A DNA stretch of 64,000 bases from Halobiforma lacisalsi AJ5 (GCF_000226975.2 NZ_CP019285.1:2852001-2916000); one strand, 5' to 3'; numbered from the stretch's first letter, positions 54,639 through 62,542 are shown. Program-made: numbers and translations. Notes: generated by a model from the letters alone, not told the origin.

Positions 54639-55267
54639 TCGGTGTCTCCGGCGATTTCGGCGACTGGGGGTTAAGTGTAGCGACTGCAGGGTCGGAGTTC
54701 CGGCCGGACGGATGGACGGACGGGCGCTCACCCGGTAGTCCGGTCCGCCAGCACCAGCCTCGCAGAAGAACGCGGAGGAACTGCGACGCCTGCCCGAAAA
54801 GGGATCCCCCGCCCCTGCCATTGGATATTAATATCCGACACGATTACCTCTCAAAATTGAGTATAACTAAGTAGGAGTTGTTCGAAGTACGACTGCGCCG
54901 CAAGGCGCGACCCGGCGGGGAAACATCCCCACCACCCCTATCGAGCCTCCCCGCCGGGGCTTTCTCTCGGAAGCGATCGGTTGTTTCTCCCGGTGATACA
55001 AAACGGCGTCGGCTACGGGCGCGCCGACTATCGAACATGTGTGGTCGGTGTCCCCGTGTTTCGGGGTCTTTCTCACGACATGGACGTACGCCGTATCGGA
55101 ATCACGAGACTCGTTAGAGGTGACCCGCTCGAGACCGGGACCTCGGGTCCGAGCCGTCTCGCAGCGGGTGATCGGCCACGAACCTCCCCGCCGCTACCGT
55201 GAGGCAACGAGTGGCCCGACCGGGGATACGGAAGATCGCTCTCGACACCGCCGGATTCCGCCGATCG
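54639..55267. other. Gene-free region containing a hairpin-rich segment
   Basis: 629 bp with no credible gene. Its central part (54895-55080) is described separately. Left part is A/T-rich (ggatattaatatcc at about 54825-54838, a perfect palindrome; tgagtataactaagtagg), which may hold promoters for the structured segment. Confidence 0.45.
54895..55080. ncRNA. Candidate structured RNA locus with four hairpins
   Basis: Four stable stems lie in series: GCGCC-GCAA-GGCGC (54895-54908, a GNRA-type tetraloop); a 10-bp perfect stem, CCCGGCGGGG at 54911-54920 with CCCCGCCGGG at 54949-54958; GTCGGC/GCCGAC around 55008-55028; and CCCCG-TGTTT-CGGGG near 55053-55067. Such density of stems with no protein-coding capacity suggests a non-coding RNA or a regulatory leader. 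Strand is unknown. It does not show the SRP RNA or RNase P RNA signatures I looked for. Confidence 0.4.
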
Positions 55268-56905
55268 TTACGCGTCGTGTTTCTCCTGTTCCTGTTCGCG
55301 GAGTTCGATACGGCGGATCTTCCCGCTCGAGGTCTTGGGGAGTTCGTCGACGAACTCGATCCGGCGGGGGTACTTGTACGGCGCCGTCTCCTCTTTCATG
55401 AATTCCTGCAGTTCGTCCTCGAGGTCCTCACCGGGCTCGTATCCCTCGGCGAGGATCACGTAGGCCTTGACGACGCTTCCGCGTTCGTCGTGGGGGCTGT
55501 CGACCGCGGCGGCCTCGGCGACGGCATCGTGACTGACGAGTGCGTCCTCGACCTCGAAGGGACCGATCCGGTAGCCCGACGAGATGATGATGTCGTCGGC
55601 CCGGCCCTCGAAGAAGAAGTAGCCGTCCTCGTCCTTCGAGGCCAGGTCGCCGGTCCGGTAGTACTCGCCCGAGAGCTTCCGTTCGTCGAGGTGGGGTTTC
55701 TCGTAGTAGCCGTCGAAGATCGCCGGCGAGTCGATCGGGACCGCGATCTCGCCGATCTCGCCCGGTTCGACCTCCTCCTCCTCGTCGACGTCGAGGATCG
55801 TCGCGCCGACGCCCGGCGTCGGCTTGCCCATACTGCCGGGCTTGACGTCGATCCCCGGATAGTTCGTCACCAGTGCGACCGTCTCGGTCTGGCCGTAGCC
55901 GTCCCGCGGGGTCACGCCCCAGGCCTCCTCGATGCGCTCGATGGGTTCGCGGTTCAGCGGTTCACCCGCCGAGAGCGCGTCGTTCAACTGGACGTCGTAG
56001 TCCTCGAGGTCGGCGTTGGCGAACATCCGGTACTGGGTTGGGACGGCACAGAGCTTGGTGACCCCCTCGGTCTCGAGGATCTCGAGGAACGTTTCGGGGT
56101 CGAACTCCCCGTCGTAGATCAGCTGGGTCGCGCCGGTCGTCAGCCCGACGCCGACGGGGCTCCAGAACCACTTCGCCCACCCCGTTCCCGTGGTGGCCCA
56201 CAGGAGTTCGTCCTCGAGGTCGGTGTCCTCGTCGACGCCCCACCAGTACGGCGCGTTGACCGCGTTGAAGCAGTACATCCAGCGGTGCTTGTGGAGGACG
56301 GGTTTGGGCTTGCCGGTCGTCCCGCTGGTGTAGTTGATCGACATCGGATCCTCGGCCTCTAAGTCCGGGCCGTCGTACTCCGTCGGCTGGCCGTCGACGA
56401 CCGACTCGAACGTCGTCCACCCGTCGCCGTCGGGGTCATCTTCGTCGCCCTCGAGGACGATCACGCGCTCCAGCGGCGTCTCCTCGAGCACCGGTTCGAC
56501 CATGTCGGTGAGCGACTCGTGGACGACGACCGTCGAGGCCTCGCAGTCGTTCGCCCGGAACTGGATGTCTTTCGCCCGGAGCATCGCCGAACACGGGACG
56601 AGAAGCGCGCCGACCGCGAGCGCGCCCAGCTGGATCGCGAACGCGTCGGGGTGGCGCGGGAACAGGTGCATCACCCGGTCGCCCTCACCGACGCCGAGGT
56701 CCTCGAGGCCGTTCGCGAACCGGTACATGTCGTCGCGAAGGTCGGCGTAGGTCCGTTCGGTCCGCGTACCGTCCTCCGAGCGGAATTTGACCGCGACCCG
56801 GTCGCCGATCTCCCCGGCGTACTCCTCGACCACAGAGGGGATCGCATAGGTGTCCGGAATATCCCACTCGAACTCCGACCCTGTAGCTGTGTGATTTTCA
56901 CCCAT
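55268..56905 (-). CDS. Acyl-CoA synthetase (AMP-forming)
   Basis: An ANL-superfamily ligase of 545 residues that activates a carboxylate to an acyl-CoA through an acyl-adenylate. The AMP-binding P-loop is YTSGTTGKPKPVLHKH, further core motifs are DGYGQTET and YRTGDLASKDEDGYFFFEGR, with the C-terminal hinge and catalytic Lys in PKTSSGKIRR. The overall form is of the acetyl-/medium-chain type; the exact substrate is not decidable. The gene stands alone; upstream it has an A/T-rich promoter region (about 56912-56935). Confidence 0.9.
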   Translation of the reverse strand: MGENHTATGSEFEWDIPDTYAIPSVVEEYAGEIGDRVAVKFRSEDGTRTERTYADLRDDMYRFANGLEDLGVGEGDRVMHLFPRHPDAFAIQLGALAVGALLVPCSAMLRAKDIQFRANDCEASTVVVHESLTDMVEPVLEETPLERVIVLEGDEDDPDGDGWTTFESVVDGQPTEYDGPDLEAEDPMSINYTSGTTGKPKPVLHKHRWMYCFNAVNAPYWWGVDEDTDLEDELLWATTGTGWAKWFWSPVGVGLTTGATQLIYDGEFDPETFLEILETEGVTKLCAVPTQYRMFANADLEDYDVQLNDALSAGEPLNREPIERIEEAWGVTPRDGYGQTETVALVTNYPGIDVKPGSMGKPTPGVGATILDVDEEEEVEPGEIGEIAVPIDSPAIFDGYYEKPHLDERKLSGEYYRTGDLASKDEDGYFFFEGRADDIIISSGYRIGPFEVEDALVSHDAVAEAAAVDSPHDERGSVVKAYVILAEGYEPGEDLEDELQEFMKEETAPYKYPRRIEFVDELPKTSSGKIRRIELREQEQEKHDA

Positions 56906-57178
56906 ATGTAGCCGCTATTACTATTTGGATGATAATTGTTGTGTGAGTGGAGTTCGCATGGGGGTCCGCTGGCGAGTACATCGGCCACGGGTCGGCTCTC
57001 ACCCGGTTCGGACGGTGCCGAAATGCGGGGCGATCGTCGTCCACGGAGAACGGACGGTGACGCCACTCGAGTGTGGTTGCGGTGGTCGAAGAACGAAATC
57101 AGCAGACGCTTCATCGGCTGGGTCGCAGTCTCCGGAATCGCTCCGTTTTCGCACCCGCCAGTACGACCTGCTCGCTGC

Positions 57179-58597
57179 TCACTCCTCGAGCGTCTCGTAC
57201 ACTCGTTTCCGGACCGAGACGTCTTCTTCGGCAAGATTCCGAAGGAGCGTCCGCAACTCGTCTGGCGTGGTGGACTCGAGTACTGTCTCGAGCGATCGGT
57301 CCGCGCCGATATCTTCGACGTCGCCGCTGGCAAGCACGGCTGCGACGATATGCTTGCACGGAACCGTATCGTCGGGACAGCTGCACTCTCCCTCGACGTA
57401 GCTCCCGTTCGAGAGCGTCACCTGGACTTCGTACGGCTGGCTTCCCTGCACCGTCGCCCGAAGCCGATCGTCGACCCGGACGGCGTCGGTGACAGCCCCG
57501 CGTTCGTAGTAGCGTTCGCCGCGCTCGTACCGCCCGGGGTCGGTCACCGACCGGAGCGTGGCCGTGTCGACTGCCGACGACGCCTTTCGGGTGCGGAGGC
57601 GCGGGAACTCCTCGACGACCGGGTCGTCACCCGGTATCGACGGCACGGCCCCTCGCCGGTGCACGTAGCCCTGCTGTGGCCACCCCAGCGGGAACCAGTA
57701 CGACGGGTCGCTGACGACGTCCCAGCACGCGTCGATCACGTCGATGCGATCCGCCGGAAGAACGTTTTCGAGGGTGACGGTCCGTGGCGTCGTCCCTATC
57801 TCGAGCGTGACCTCGGCCTGGTGAGTGTCCTCGGTGGCGACGCGGTCGGCGTACTCCGTGCGGACGGACTCGAGTTCGGCGATTCCCTCGGCCGAGAAGC
57901 CGTGACCGGTGCGCTCGAGTTCGAAGATTACCTCGGCGTACGTGCGTTTTTCGCGGTACGTGATCACCGGCCGGTTGCTCCCGACGAGTTCCGTCGGCTC
58001 GTAGTCCGGGAGATCCGTCTCGAGGACGATCGGCGCGATCGGGTCCGTCGGCGTCTCGGGAAGCCGATCGGTGTCCGGTCTGCGGCCGTCGCTCGGCTCG
58101 CCAAGCGGCGTCTCGAACAGACGGCGACAGACCGGACAGACTGTCGCACCGAGGCCGTCGTAGGTCGTCCGCTCGTGCGCCCGACACCAGTCACAGGCCC
58201 GGCGCGTCTCCCGGTCCGTTCGATCCCAGTCGATATCGCGACGTGTCGTCACGCGTTTGAGATCGGCGATAACTCGGGCCCGTCGTTGCTGCTGGCGCTC
58301 GAGTTCGGCGCGACACGATCCGCACAGATCGGCGTCGCCGTCGGCAATAGCTGATGGGAGAACGAGCCGCTGCTGGTCGGAACGGCCTCGCATCGAACCG
58401 CTGGTTGGCGGCGAGATCGGGCCGGTCGGAGCGTCGGCGGGCTCGCCGGGTGTGTCGTACGCGACGATATCGCTTGCAGTCACGGTGTCGTCGGGCGTGG
58501 CGTCCTCGGCGTCGAACTCCCGGCCGTATCGGCAGCCATCGGGGCCGACGAGGTGCCACTTGCCGGAGCCGGAGCCGGAGCGAGCGAACGTGGGCAC
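57179..58597 (-). CDS. SWIM zinc-finger protein
   Basis: A 472-residue protein (GTG start at 58597) with several zinc-type modules: an N-terminal CGSCRAELE, then CDWCRAHERTTYDGLGATVC with CPVCRRLF, and near the C-terminus the SWIM finger CSCPDDTVPCKHIVA (C-x-C...C-x-H). SWIM proteins bind DNA or act in recombination-related complexes. A stretch of Arg/Tyr residues (GRYERGERYYERGAVTDAV) directly precedes the finger as in other SWIM proteins. No SNF2 helicase neighbour is present. Role unknown. Confidence 0.8.
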   Translation of the reverse strand: MPTFARSGSGSGKWHLVGPDGCRYGREFDAEDATPDDTVTASDIVAYDTPGEPADAPTGPISPPTSGSMRGRSDQQRLVLPSAIADGDADLCGSCRAELERQQQRRARVIADLKRVTTRRDIDWDRTDRETRRACDWCRAHERTTYDGLGATVCPVCRRLFETPLGEPSDGRRPDTDRLPETPTDPIAPIVLETDLPDYEPTELVGSNRPVITYREKRTYAEVIFELERTGHGFSAEGIAELESVRTEYADRVATEDTHQAEVTLEIGTTPRTVTLENVLPADRIDVIDACWDVVSDPSYWFPLGWPQQGYVHRRGAVPSIPGDDPVVEEFPRLRTRKASSAVDTATLRSVTDPGRYERGERYYERGAVTDAVRVDDRLRATVQGSQPYEVQVTLSNGSYVEGECSCPDDTVPCKHIVAAVLASGDVEDIGADRSLETVLESTTPDELRTLLRNLAEEDVSVRKRVYETLEE

Positions 58598-58702
58598 GGT
58601 AGTCGGGAGAACGTCAGGACGGTGAAACAGCGTTTCGGTCGACCTCGAGAACCGGACGAACCCGGCCTCTCACTCGAGCGCTATTGCAGACGCCGGTCTG
58701 TG

Positions 58703-58912
58703 CTATCGGTCTCTCTGGCGGCCAGCCCGCTCTGTGGCAGCGATGACGTCACGCATCTGGGTCACCTGATCGTCGTCGAAGACGTCCCGGAGATCGCGGA
58801 GCGACCGGCTATCGGTGAGCCGGTCTACCGCGTCGCTGAACGACTCGTCGTCACGCTTGTGAGCTCTGATACGATCGTAGACCTCGTCCTCGAGGCGAAC
58901 CCAGTGAGTCAT
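58703..58912 (-). CDS. VapB-type antitoxin, no cognate toxin adjacent
   Basis: A 69-residue protein resembling the DUF217/VapB antitoxin family: MTHWVRLEDEVYDRIRAHKR, then DAVDRLTDSRSLRDL and QVTQMRDVIAATERAG. The start at 58912 is set by this family N-terminus. In the usual layout a PIN-domain vapC overlaps the 3' end, but downstream (below 58703) there is only the SWIM gene, 100 bp away. So it is orphaned, and the IS605-type element's left end begins about 40 bp upstream of its start. Confidence 0.7.
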   Translation of the reverse strand: MTHWVRLEDEVYDRIRAHKRDDESFSDAVDRLTDSRSLRDLRDVFDDDQVTQMRDVIAATERAGRQRDR

Positions 58913-59068
58913 GCTCGTTGGTAGTGCTATCTTTGAACAGCGAGAGAATCCCACCGTTTACGGTGGGCGTGAATCGCGTCGTTGGATGACACAATCCACT
59001 GTCGGTAGCAGGCTGGATATTCCACGATCATCCACACCATTAAGTTGGATTATCCACATAGGCTATAC

Positions 59069-60223
59069 ATGGCGATTGAGGTCACTCGTACCTACGTTGG
59101 CTCTATCCAGAACCAGCAACAGGTCCGCGATGACCTCGACTCGCTCGGAGGCTCCGCCTCAAAAATCTGGAACAGCGCACGCTGGACAGCCGACCGTATC
59201 TGGAACGCAACAGGCGAAATCCCAGACGAAGGGACGCTGAAAGCGTACATGAAGAACCAACCCTGCTGGAAAGACCTGAATGCACAATCCAGTCAGAAAG
59301 TCATCGAAGAACTTTCTGACGCTTTCCAGTCGTGGTTCGATCTGCGACAGACAGACGACGAGGCGAATCCGCCCGGCTACCGCAAACACGGCGACACTCG
59401 GCCCAAGAGCACAGTCACGTTCAAAGCAGACGGGTTCAAACACGACCCAGAGAACAACCGCGTCCGACTCTCGAAAGGCTCCAACCTCAAAGAACACTGG
59501 TCGGACTTCATCCTCTGTGAGTACCAGACTCGTCCCGACGTTGATCTTTCGGAAGTCAACAAGGTACAGAACGTTCGAGCTGTCTGGAACGGTGACGAGT
59601 GGGAATTACACTTCGTCTGTAAAGTCGTACTCGAAACCAACGACGCCGCAGGCGACGGCGTTGCTGGAATCGATCTTGGAATCACGAACATCGCCACGGT
59701 CGCGTTTCCCGACGAATACGTTCTCTACCCCGGTAACTTGCTCAAACAGGACAAGCACTACTTCACCCGAGCAGCGTACGAGACTGCGGGTGAGAACGGC
59801 CCATCAGAGAAGTCGATGTGGGCACGTCGAAAACTCGCAGAGCGTGAAACCCACTTCTACCACGTTCTCACGGACACAATCATCACCGAGTGTGTCGAAC
59901 GTGATGTTGGCACGCTCGCGGTGAGTTGGCCTGAAGACGTACGAAAATCAGACTGGGGCAAAACGGGGAACAAGAAGTTGCACTCGTGGGCGTTTGACCG
60001 TCTCTACCAGTACCTCGAATACAAGGGCGAAATCCGTGGCGTCGAGGTGCTGAAAGAGAACGAGTGGAACACCTCGAAGACGTGTTCACGGTGTGGTGAC
60101 GATACGACGTCGAACCGTGTCGAACGTGGCCTGTACGTCTGCTCATCGTGTGAGTTGGTAGCCAACGCAGATTGTAACGGGGCGGAGAATATGCGACGCT
60201 CTTGTGGCGGAGATTGTTGGTGA
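59069..60223 (+). CDS. tnpB: TnpB RNA-guided nuclease, 3' end replaced by IS insertion
   Basis: TnpB is the RuvC-like nuclease of IS605-type elements. Start at 59069 (MAIEVTRTYVGSIQNQQQVR). RuvC motifs: GIDLGITNIATV (Asp), SWPEDVRK (Glu) and NADCNGAEN (Asp); zinc ribbon CSRCGDD and CSSCELV. The frame now ends RSCGGDCW (384 residues) because the ISH4-like element entered the codon run after ENMR. Removing the element and one target copy restores the frame to QKITPSPHGEDRSNG and on to 61332, a 416-residue protein. The core is intact, but the natural C-terminus and the 3' guide-RNA region are displaced by 1 kb. Confidence 0.88.
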   Translation: MAIEVTRTYVGSIQNQQQVRDDLDSLGGSASKIWNSARWTADRIWNATGEIPDEGTLKAYMKNQPCWKDLNAQSSQKVIEELSDAFQSWFDLRQTDDEANPPGYRKHGDTRPKSTVTFKADGFKHDPENNRVRLSKGSNLKEHWSDFILCEYQTRPDVDLSEVNKVQNVRAVWNGDEWELHFVCKVVLETNDAAGDGVAGIDLGITNIATVAFPDEYVLYPGNLLKQDKHYFTRAAYETAGENGPSEKSMWARRKLAERETHFYHVLTDTIITECVERDVGTLAVSWPEDVRKSDWGKTGNKKLHSWAFDRLYQYLEYKGEIRGVEVLKENEWNTSKTCSRCGDDTTSNRVERGLYVCSSCELVANADCNGAENMRRSCGGDCW

Positions 60224-61201
60224 CTCATAGCGCAGTTTTGAGGATGGTTTTCAGCGCTTCTTTTCCCGGTTTTCGATACACGCGGCGACGGAGCTGGAAG
60301 GCTCGGAGATACGGCGTGAGCTTGTCCTTGGAGACGCCTCGATGGGGCGAGAGCCAGGATCGCGCCAGCGATCCGTGGCTCTCGCAGGTATTGACGTGAA
60401 CGTCTCCATCGGCGTATTCGCCGTCGCCGTGGACGACGTATTCGCGGTCGAATGCGTCGTCCTCATCAAGCGGTTCGTACGCTCGAAAGCCGTCGGTATA
60501 GACCGTGAGCGACTCCTCTTTACGGTCAGCAAGGAGGAGTCGAATCGTCGATTCATCAGCGGCTTTCGCTGGGATCACGTAGCGGTTGCCGGTGCCGCGA
60601 TCAGCCAGAATAAACACGGGTAGCTTGTCCTGTTCGTACGATCCTCTTCCGCGCGTGGACAGGCCACGCGAGCGCGACCGTCCGTCGCGCTCGCGGCCTT
60701 TGAGCCCGGCTTTCACGTACAGTTCGTCAATCTCGACTGGTCCTTCGAGTTGTGGCTGAGGCGCGTCCAGCGCTCGCAGGAAGCGCTGGACGCGCCGGTA
60801 CACTGTTTTGTAGGAGACATCAATCTCTACGTCTAACTGTCGAAGACTGGTGTTGAAGCGGATGTAGGTGTAGACGGCGAGAAACCACTTCCTGAGTTCG
60901 ACCGCTGAGTGTTCAAAGACGGTGCCGGTCTGATCGTTGAACGTGCGGTCGCAATTCTTACAGCGATATCGCTGAAACACCCGATAGCTGCCGTACCGAA
61001 TCGCGGATTCGGCACGGCAACGTGGGCAATAGACGCCGTCACGCCAGCGAATCTGTCGGAGCAGGTTCGCGGCGCGACGCTCCGAGACGAACGTCTTGAG
61101 TGGAATCATGCTTTCGTCGGGTGGCGCGAACGCGCCACCCTTGCCCGCTACGACTTTCAGCTACTGCTGCGGGCTGACCAACAATCCTCTACCCATGAGC
61201 G
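60197..61201 (-). mobile_element. ISH4-like (IS1595 family) insertion sequence
   Basis: A complete 1005-bp element. Its ends are inverted repeats matching at 19 of 25 positions (CGCTC-TG...ATTGTTGGT). It is flanked by an exact 8-bp target duplication ATATGCGA (60189-60196 and 61202-61209), as expected for this family. The element contains one transposase gene on the minus strand and has no other cargo. It sits inside the tnpB coding region, so it is younger than the IS605-type insertion. Confidence 0.92.
60225..61109 (-). CDS. IS1595-family transposase (ISH4-like)
   Basis: A 294-residue transposase with an N-terminal zinc ribbon (C28-x2-C31, C50-x2-C53) and a DDE-type catalytic domain: first Asp in VEIDELYVKAG (D128), second in YTDGFRAY, and the third acidic residue in HVNTCESHGS. 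The C-terminal LARSWLSPHRGVSKDKLTPY motif is the IS1595 signature. It is full length and has no internal stop, so the element could still move. Confidence 0.92.
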   Translation of the reverse strand: MIPLKTFVSERRAANLLRQIRWRDGVYCPRCRAESAIRYGSYRVFQRYRCKNCDRTFNDQTGTVFEHSAVELRKWFLAVYTYIRFNTSLRQLDVEIDVSYKTVYRRVQRFLRALDAPQPQLEGPVEIDELYVKAGLKGRERDGRSRSRGLSTRGRGSYEQDKLPVFILADRGTGNRYVIPAKAADESTIRLLLADRKEESLTVYTDGFRAYEPLDEDDAFDREYVVHGDGEYADGDVHVNTCESHGSLARSWLSPHRGVSKDKLTPYLRAFQLRRRVYRKPGKEALKTILKTAL

Positions 61202-61332
61202 ATATGCGACAGAAGATAACTCCGAGTCCTCACGGCGAGGATAGGAGTAACGGCTGTGTGGCACAGCCATCGGTACACCTGTTCGACCGCGAAAGCGGGA
61301 TGTTCCAATCGAGAGAACAGGTCGTATCGTAG
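61202..61332 (+). pseudogene. tnpB: Displaced 3' end of tnpB
   Basis: The 41 codons after the second target copy continue the tnpB frame: QKITPSPHGEDRSNGCVAQP, HLFDRESGMFQSREQVVS and a stop at 61330-61332. This is the conserved C-terminal tail of haloarchaeal IS1341-type TnpB, cut off by the ISH4-like element. It cannot be translated with the first part. Confidence 0.88.
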
Positions 61333-61389
61333 ACCAGCAAATATCCCACCCTGCGGTACGGGAAGCCGCGTCCTTCAGGGCGCGGAGGA

Positions 61390-61622
61390 TGTCACCCTCA
61401 GGAGTTCCACCGTGGGTCCAATCGTCCGGATCGATCTCGATGAGACCGTCCATCCACGTTTTCGTCGTCAACGAAAGGGCAATATACTGGTCACCGTGGA
61501 ACGGACGGCCTTCGTGGTTCGAGACGATGAGCCACGGCCGGGCCGCCTCGTCGCCCTTGTACGGGTCAGCACCGTATACGACATCGCCCGGTTAATAAAT
61601 GGGTGTCTCGTTTTCTGTCACT
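61390..61622 (-). pseudogene. PemK/MazF-type toxin remnant
   Basis: Starting at GTG 61622, which overlaps the stop of the MarR-like gene, the minus strand reads TENETPIY, a TAA stop at codon 10, and then in the same frame PGDVVYGADPYKGDEAARPW, LIVSNHEGRPFHGDQYIALS and TWMDGLIEIDPDDWTHGGTP. This is the N-terminal two thirds of a PemK/MazF-like endoribonuclease. The 3' end is missing: the frame enters the right end of the IS605-type element after THGGTPEG. The toxin is therefore inactivated twice. It would have formed a two-gene module with the MarR-like gene. Confidence 0.85.
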
Positions 61623-61992
61623 CTTCATCATCCCTCAGGCTCGGGTGGGGATCCTCAGGAGCGTGCTCTTTCCATGCTTCACCGTCCTCTTCGCCAAGCT
61701 GCTCGTTAAACAGCGCAGTTGCACGGGCGTATCCATCGTAGCTCTCGAGGCGTCGATAGTCAGTAGTTACGGCCCAGTACGTTCCCTTATGTTCGACCAG
61801 GTCACGGTTCTTTAACCGCGACAGGGCAGTGCTTACACTTCCTTCGTTGAGGCCAGTTTGTCGTGCGATTTCTTGCGCCTTGAACGCCTGGTCGTCGTTG
61901 GCGGCGAGAAATCCGAGTACCTGATCCGTCGTCGATAACCCCTCGAGCTCCTCTTCGCTCGATCGTTCGAACGTCTCTCTGTCGATTGACAT
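61618..61992 (-). CDS. MarR-like winged-helix regulator (PemK partner)
   Basis: A 124-residue DNA-binding protein. The winged helix runs from EEELEGLSTTDQVLGFLAAN through AQEIARQTGLNEGSVSTALS to LKNRDLVEHKGTYWAVTTDY; the tail (LFNEQLGEEDGEAWKEHAPE) is acidic. In haloarchaea this family is commonly found directly before PemK/MazF toxin genes, as here. It probably acts as the antitoxin and operon repressor. The gene is intact though its toxin is not, so loss of the toxin may have left it as a free regulator. Confidence 0.8.
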   Translation of the reverse strand: MSIDRETFERSSEEELEGLSTTDQVLGFLAANDDQAFKAQEIARQTGLNEGSVSTALSRLKNRDLVEHKGTYWAVTTDYRRLESYDGYARATALFNEQLGEEDGEAWKEHAPEDPHPSLRDDEE

Positions 61993-62155
61993 TCCTGTGC
62001 GTTAGTAGCGAGCGTTTCGTTATAGATGTTACTAGTGAAATTACCGTGATTCAGTTGGTGGTTGTTATTTTTGACATGCCTTGTTGAACGCAAGACAGCG
62101 TCGGGGTAGGATCGATCCTGCACAGTCACATAGTGTCAAAGGCGGGTTCTTAGAT

Positions 62156-62400
62156 TGACCTCCTTCACGCCCTGAAGAACGTGGAATCCACCCATCGGAT
62201 TTCCGCCGAGTGTGGCGTTCGAGGTTCCAACCCGCACTCAAGGGGAACCAGAGACACTCTGGCGAAACTCTCGTTTTCCCCCTGTCTAGGGCTGTGGCCC
62301 GGCCAATGAGGCTCCATCGAATACCATGTCATCGCCGTCTGAGAATAGACCGCGTTCGTCATCGCCCCTTATCTGTTCGGGGCCGGCATCTCACGGTATT
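62156..62400 (-). mobile_element. IS200/IS605-type right-end relic
   Basis: Read on the minus strand, 62181-62156 is CGTTCTTCAGGGCGTGAAGG and on to AGGTCA, closely matching the right-end hairpin and tail of the complete element (CGTCCTTCAGGGCGCGGAGG, then ATGTCA) at about 21 of 26 positions. Upstream the sequence is degenerate coding (ESFARVSLVPLECGLEPRTP in one frame). No intact tnpB or left end is seen. It is oriented opposite to the element at 58.9 kb. Confidence 0.55.
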
Positions 62401-62490
62401 CGTAGCATTCCATGGTACTCAGGGCCGCACAAGCGAGAAGAACGATCGGTACAGGTAGAGAACCCATCTCCGCAAGATGTGGGAAGATTA

Positions 62491-62523
62491 CTATATAGTC
62501 GGGAAGAATTTTACATCTTCCCG
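62491..62523 (+). promoter_or_regulatory. vapBC promoter with operator-like palindrome
   Basis: TATA-like CTATATAG (62491-62498) is followed by a perfect 8-bp inverted repeat CGGGAAGA-8 nt-TCTTCCCG (62500-62523), 19 nt before the vapB start at 62543. A further half-site GGGAAGA lies at 62481-62487. The palindrome lies where RNA polymerase starts, as expected for autorepression by a VapB-VapC complex. Confidence 0.65.
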
Positions 62524-62542
62524 TACAACAGGTAATCGCGCC

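Larger units (their letters stand above)
58945..61392 (+). mobile_element. IS200/IS605-type (IS1341-like) tnpB element, interrupted
   Basis: The left end has a perfect hairpin CCCACCG-TTTA-CGGTGGG (58950-58967) and the right end has CGCGTCC-TTCA-GGGCGCG (61367-61384, one T.G pair) followed by GGAGGATGTCAC, both typical of this group. A tnpB gene lies between, without a tnpA. The element is split near its right end by an ISH4-like insertion at 60197-61201. Its right flank is a PemK gene fragment; its left flank is not the rest of that gene, so the element has taken part in a rearrangement. Exact boundaries are estimated to within about 10 bp. Confidence 0.8.
61993..62542. other. Intergenic region with IS605-type relic
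   Basis: 550 bp. The left part holds the promoter of the MarR-like gene (A/T-rich 61995-62100). The middle contains the right-end relic described separately; the right 60 bp hold the vapBC promoter and operator. Open frames are low-confidence remnants. Confidence 0.45.

Noticed and set aside
52509-54674. A 721-codon frame on the plus strand and similar long antisense frames (for example 15506-17635 plus, 29724-31748 minus, 45410-47002 minus)
   Set aside because: They overlie well-supported genes on the other strand or in another frame, have biased composition (arginine-rich or valine/leucine-rich) and show no known motifs. High G+C makes such frames frequent.
54895-55080. SRP RNA or RNase P RNA at the hairpin-rich region
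   Set aside because: The conserved SRP helix 8 and the RNase P P4 motifs I looked for are not present, and the length is too short.
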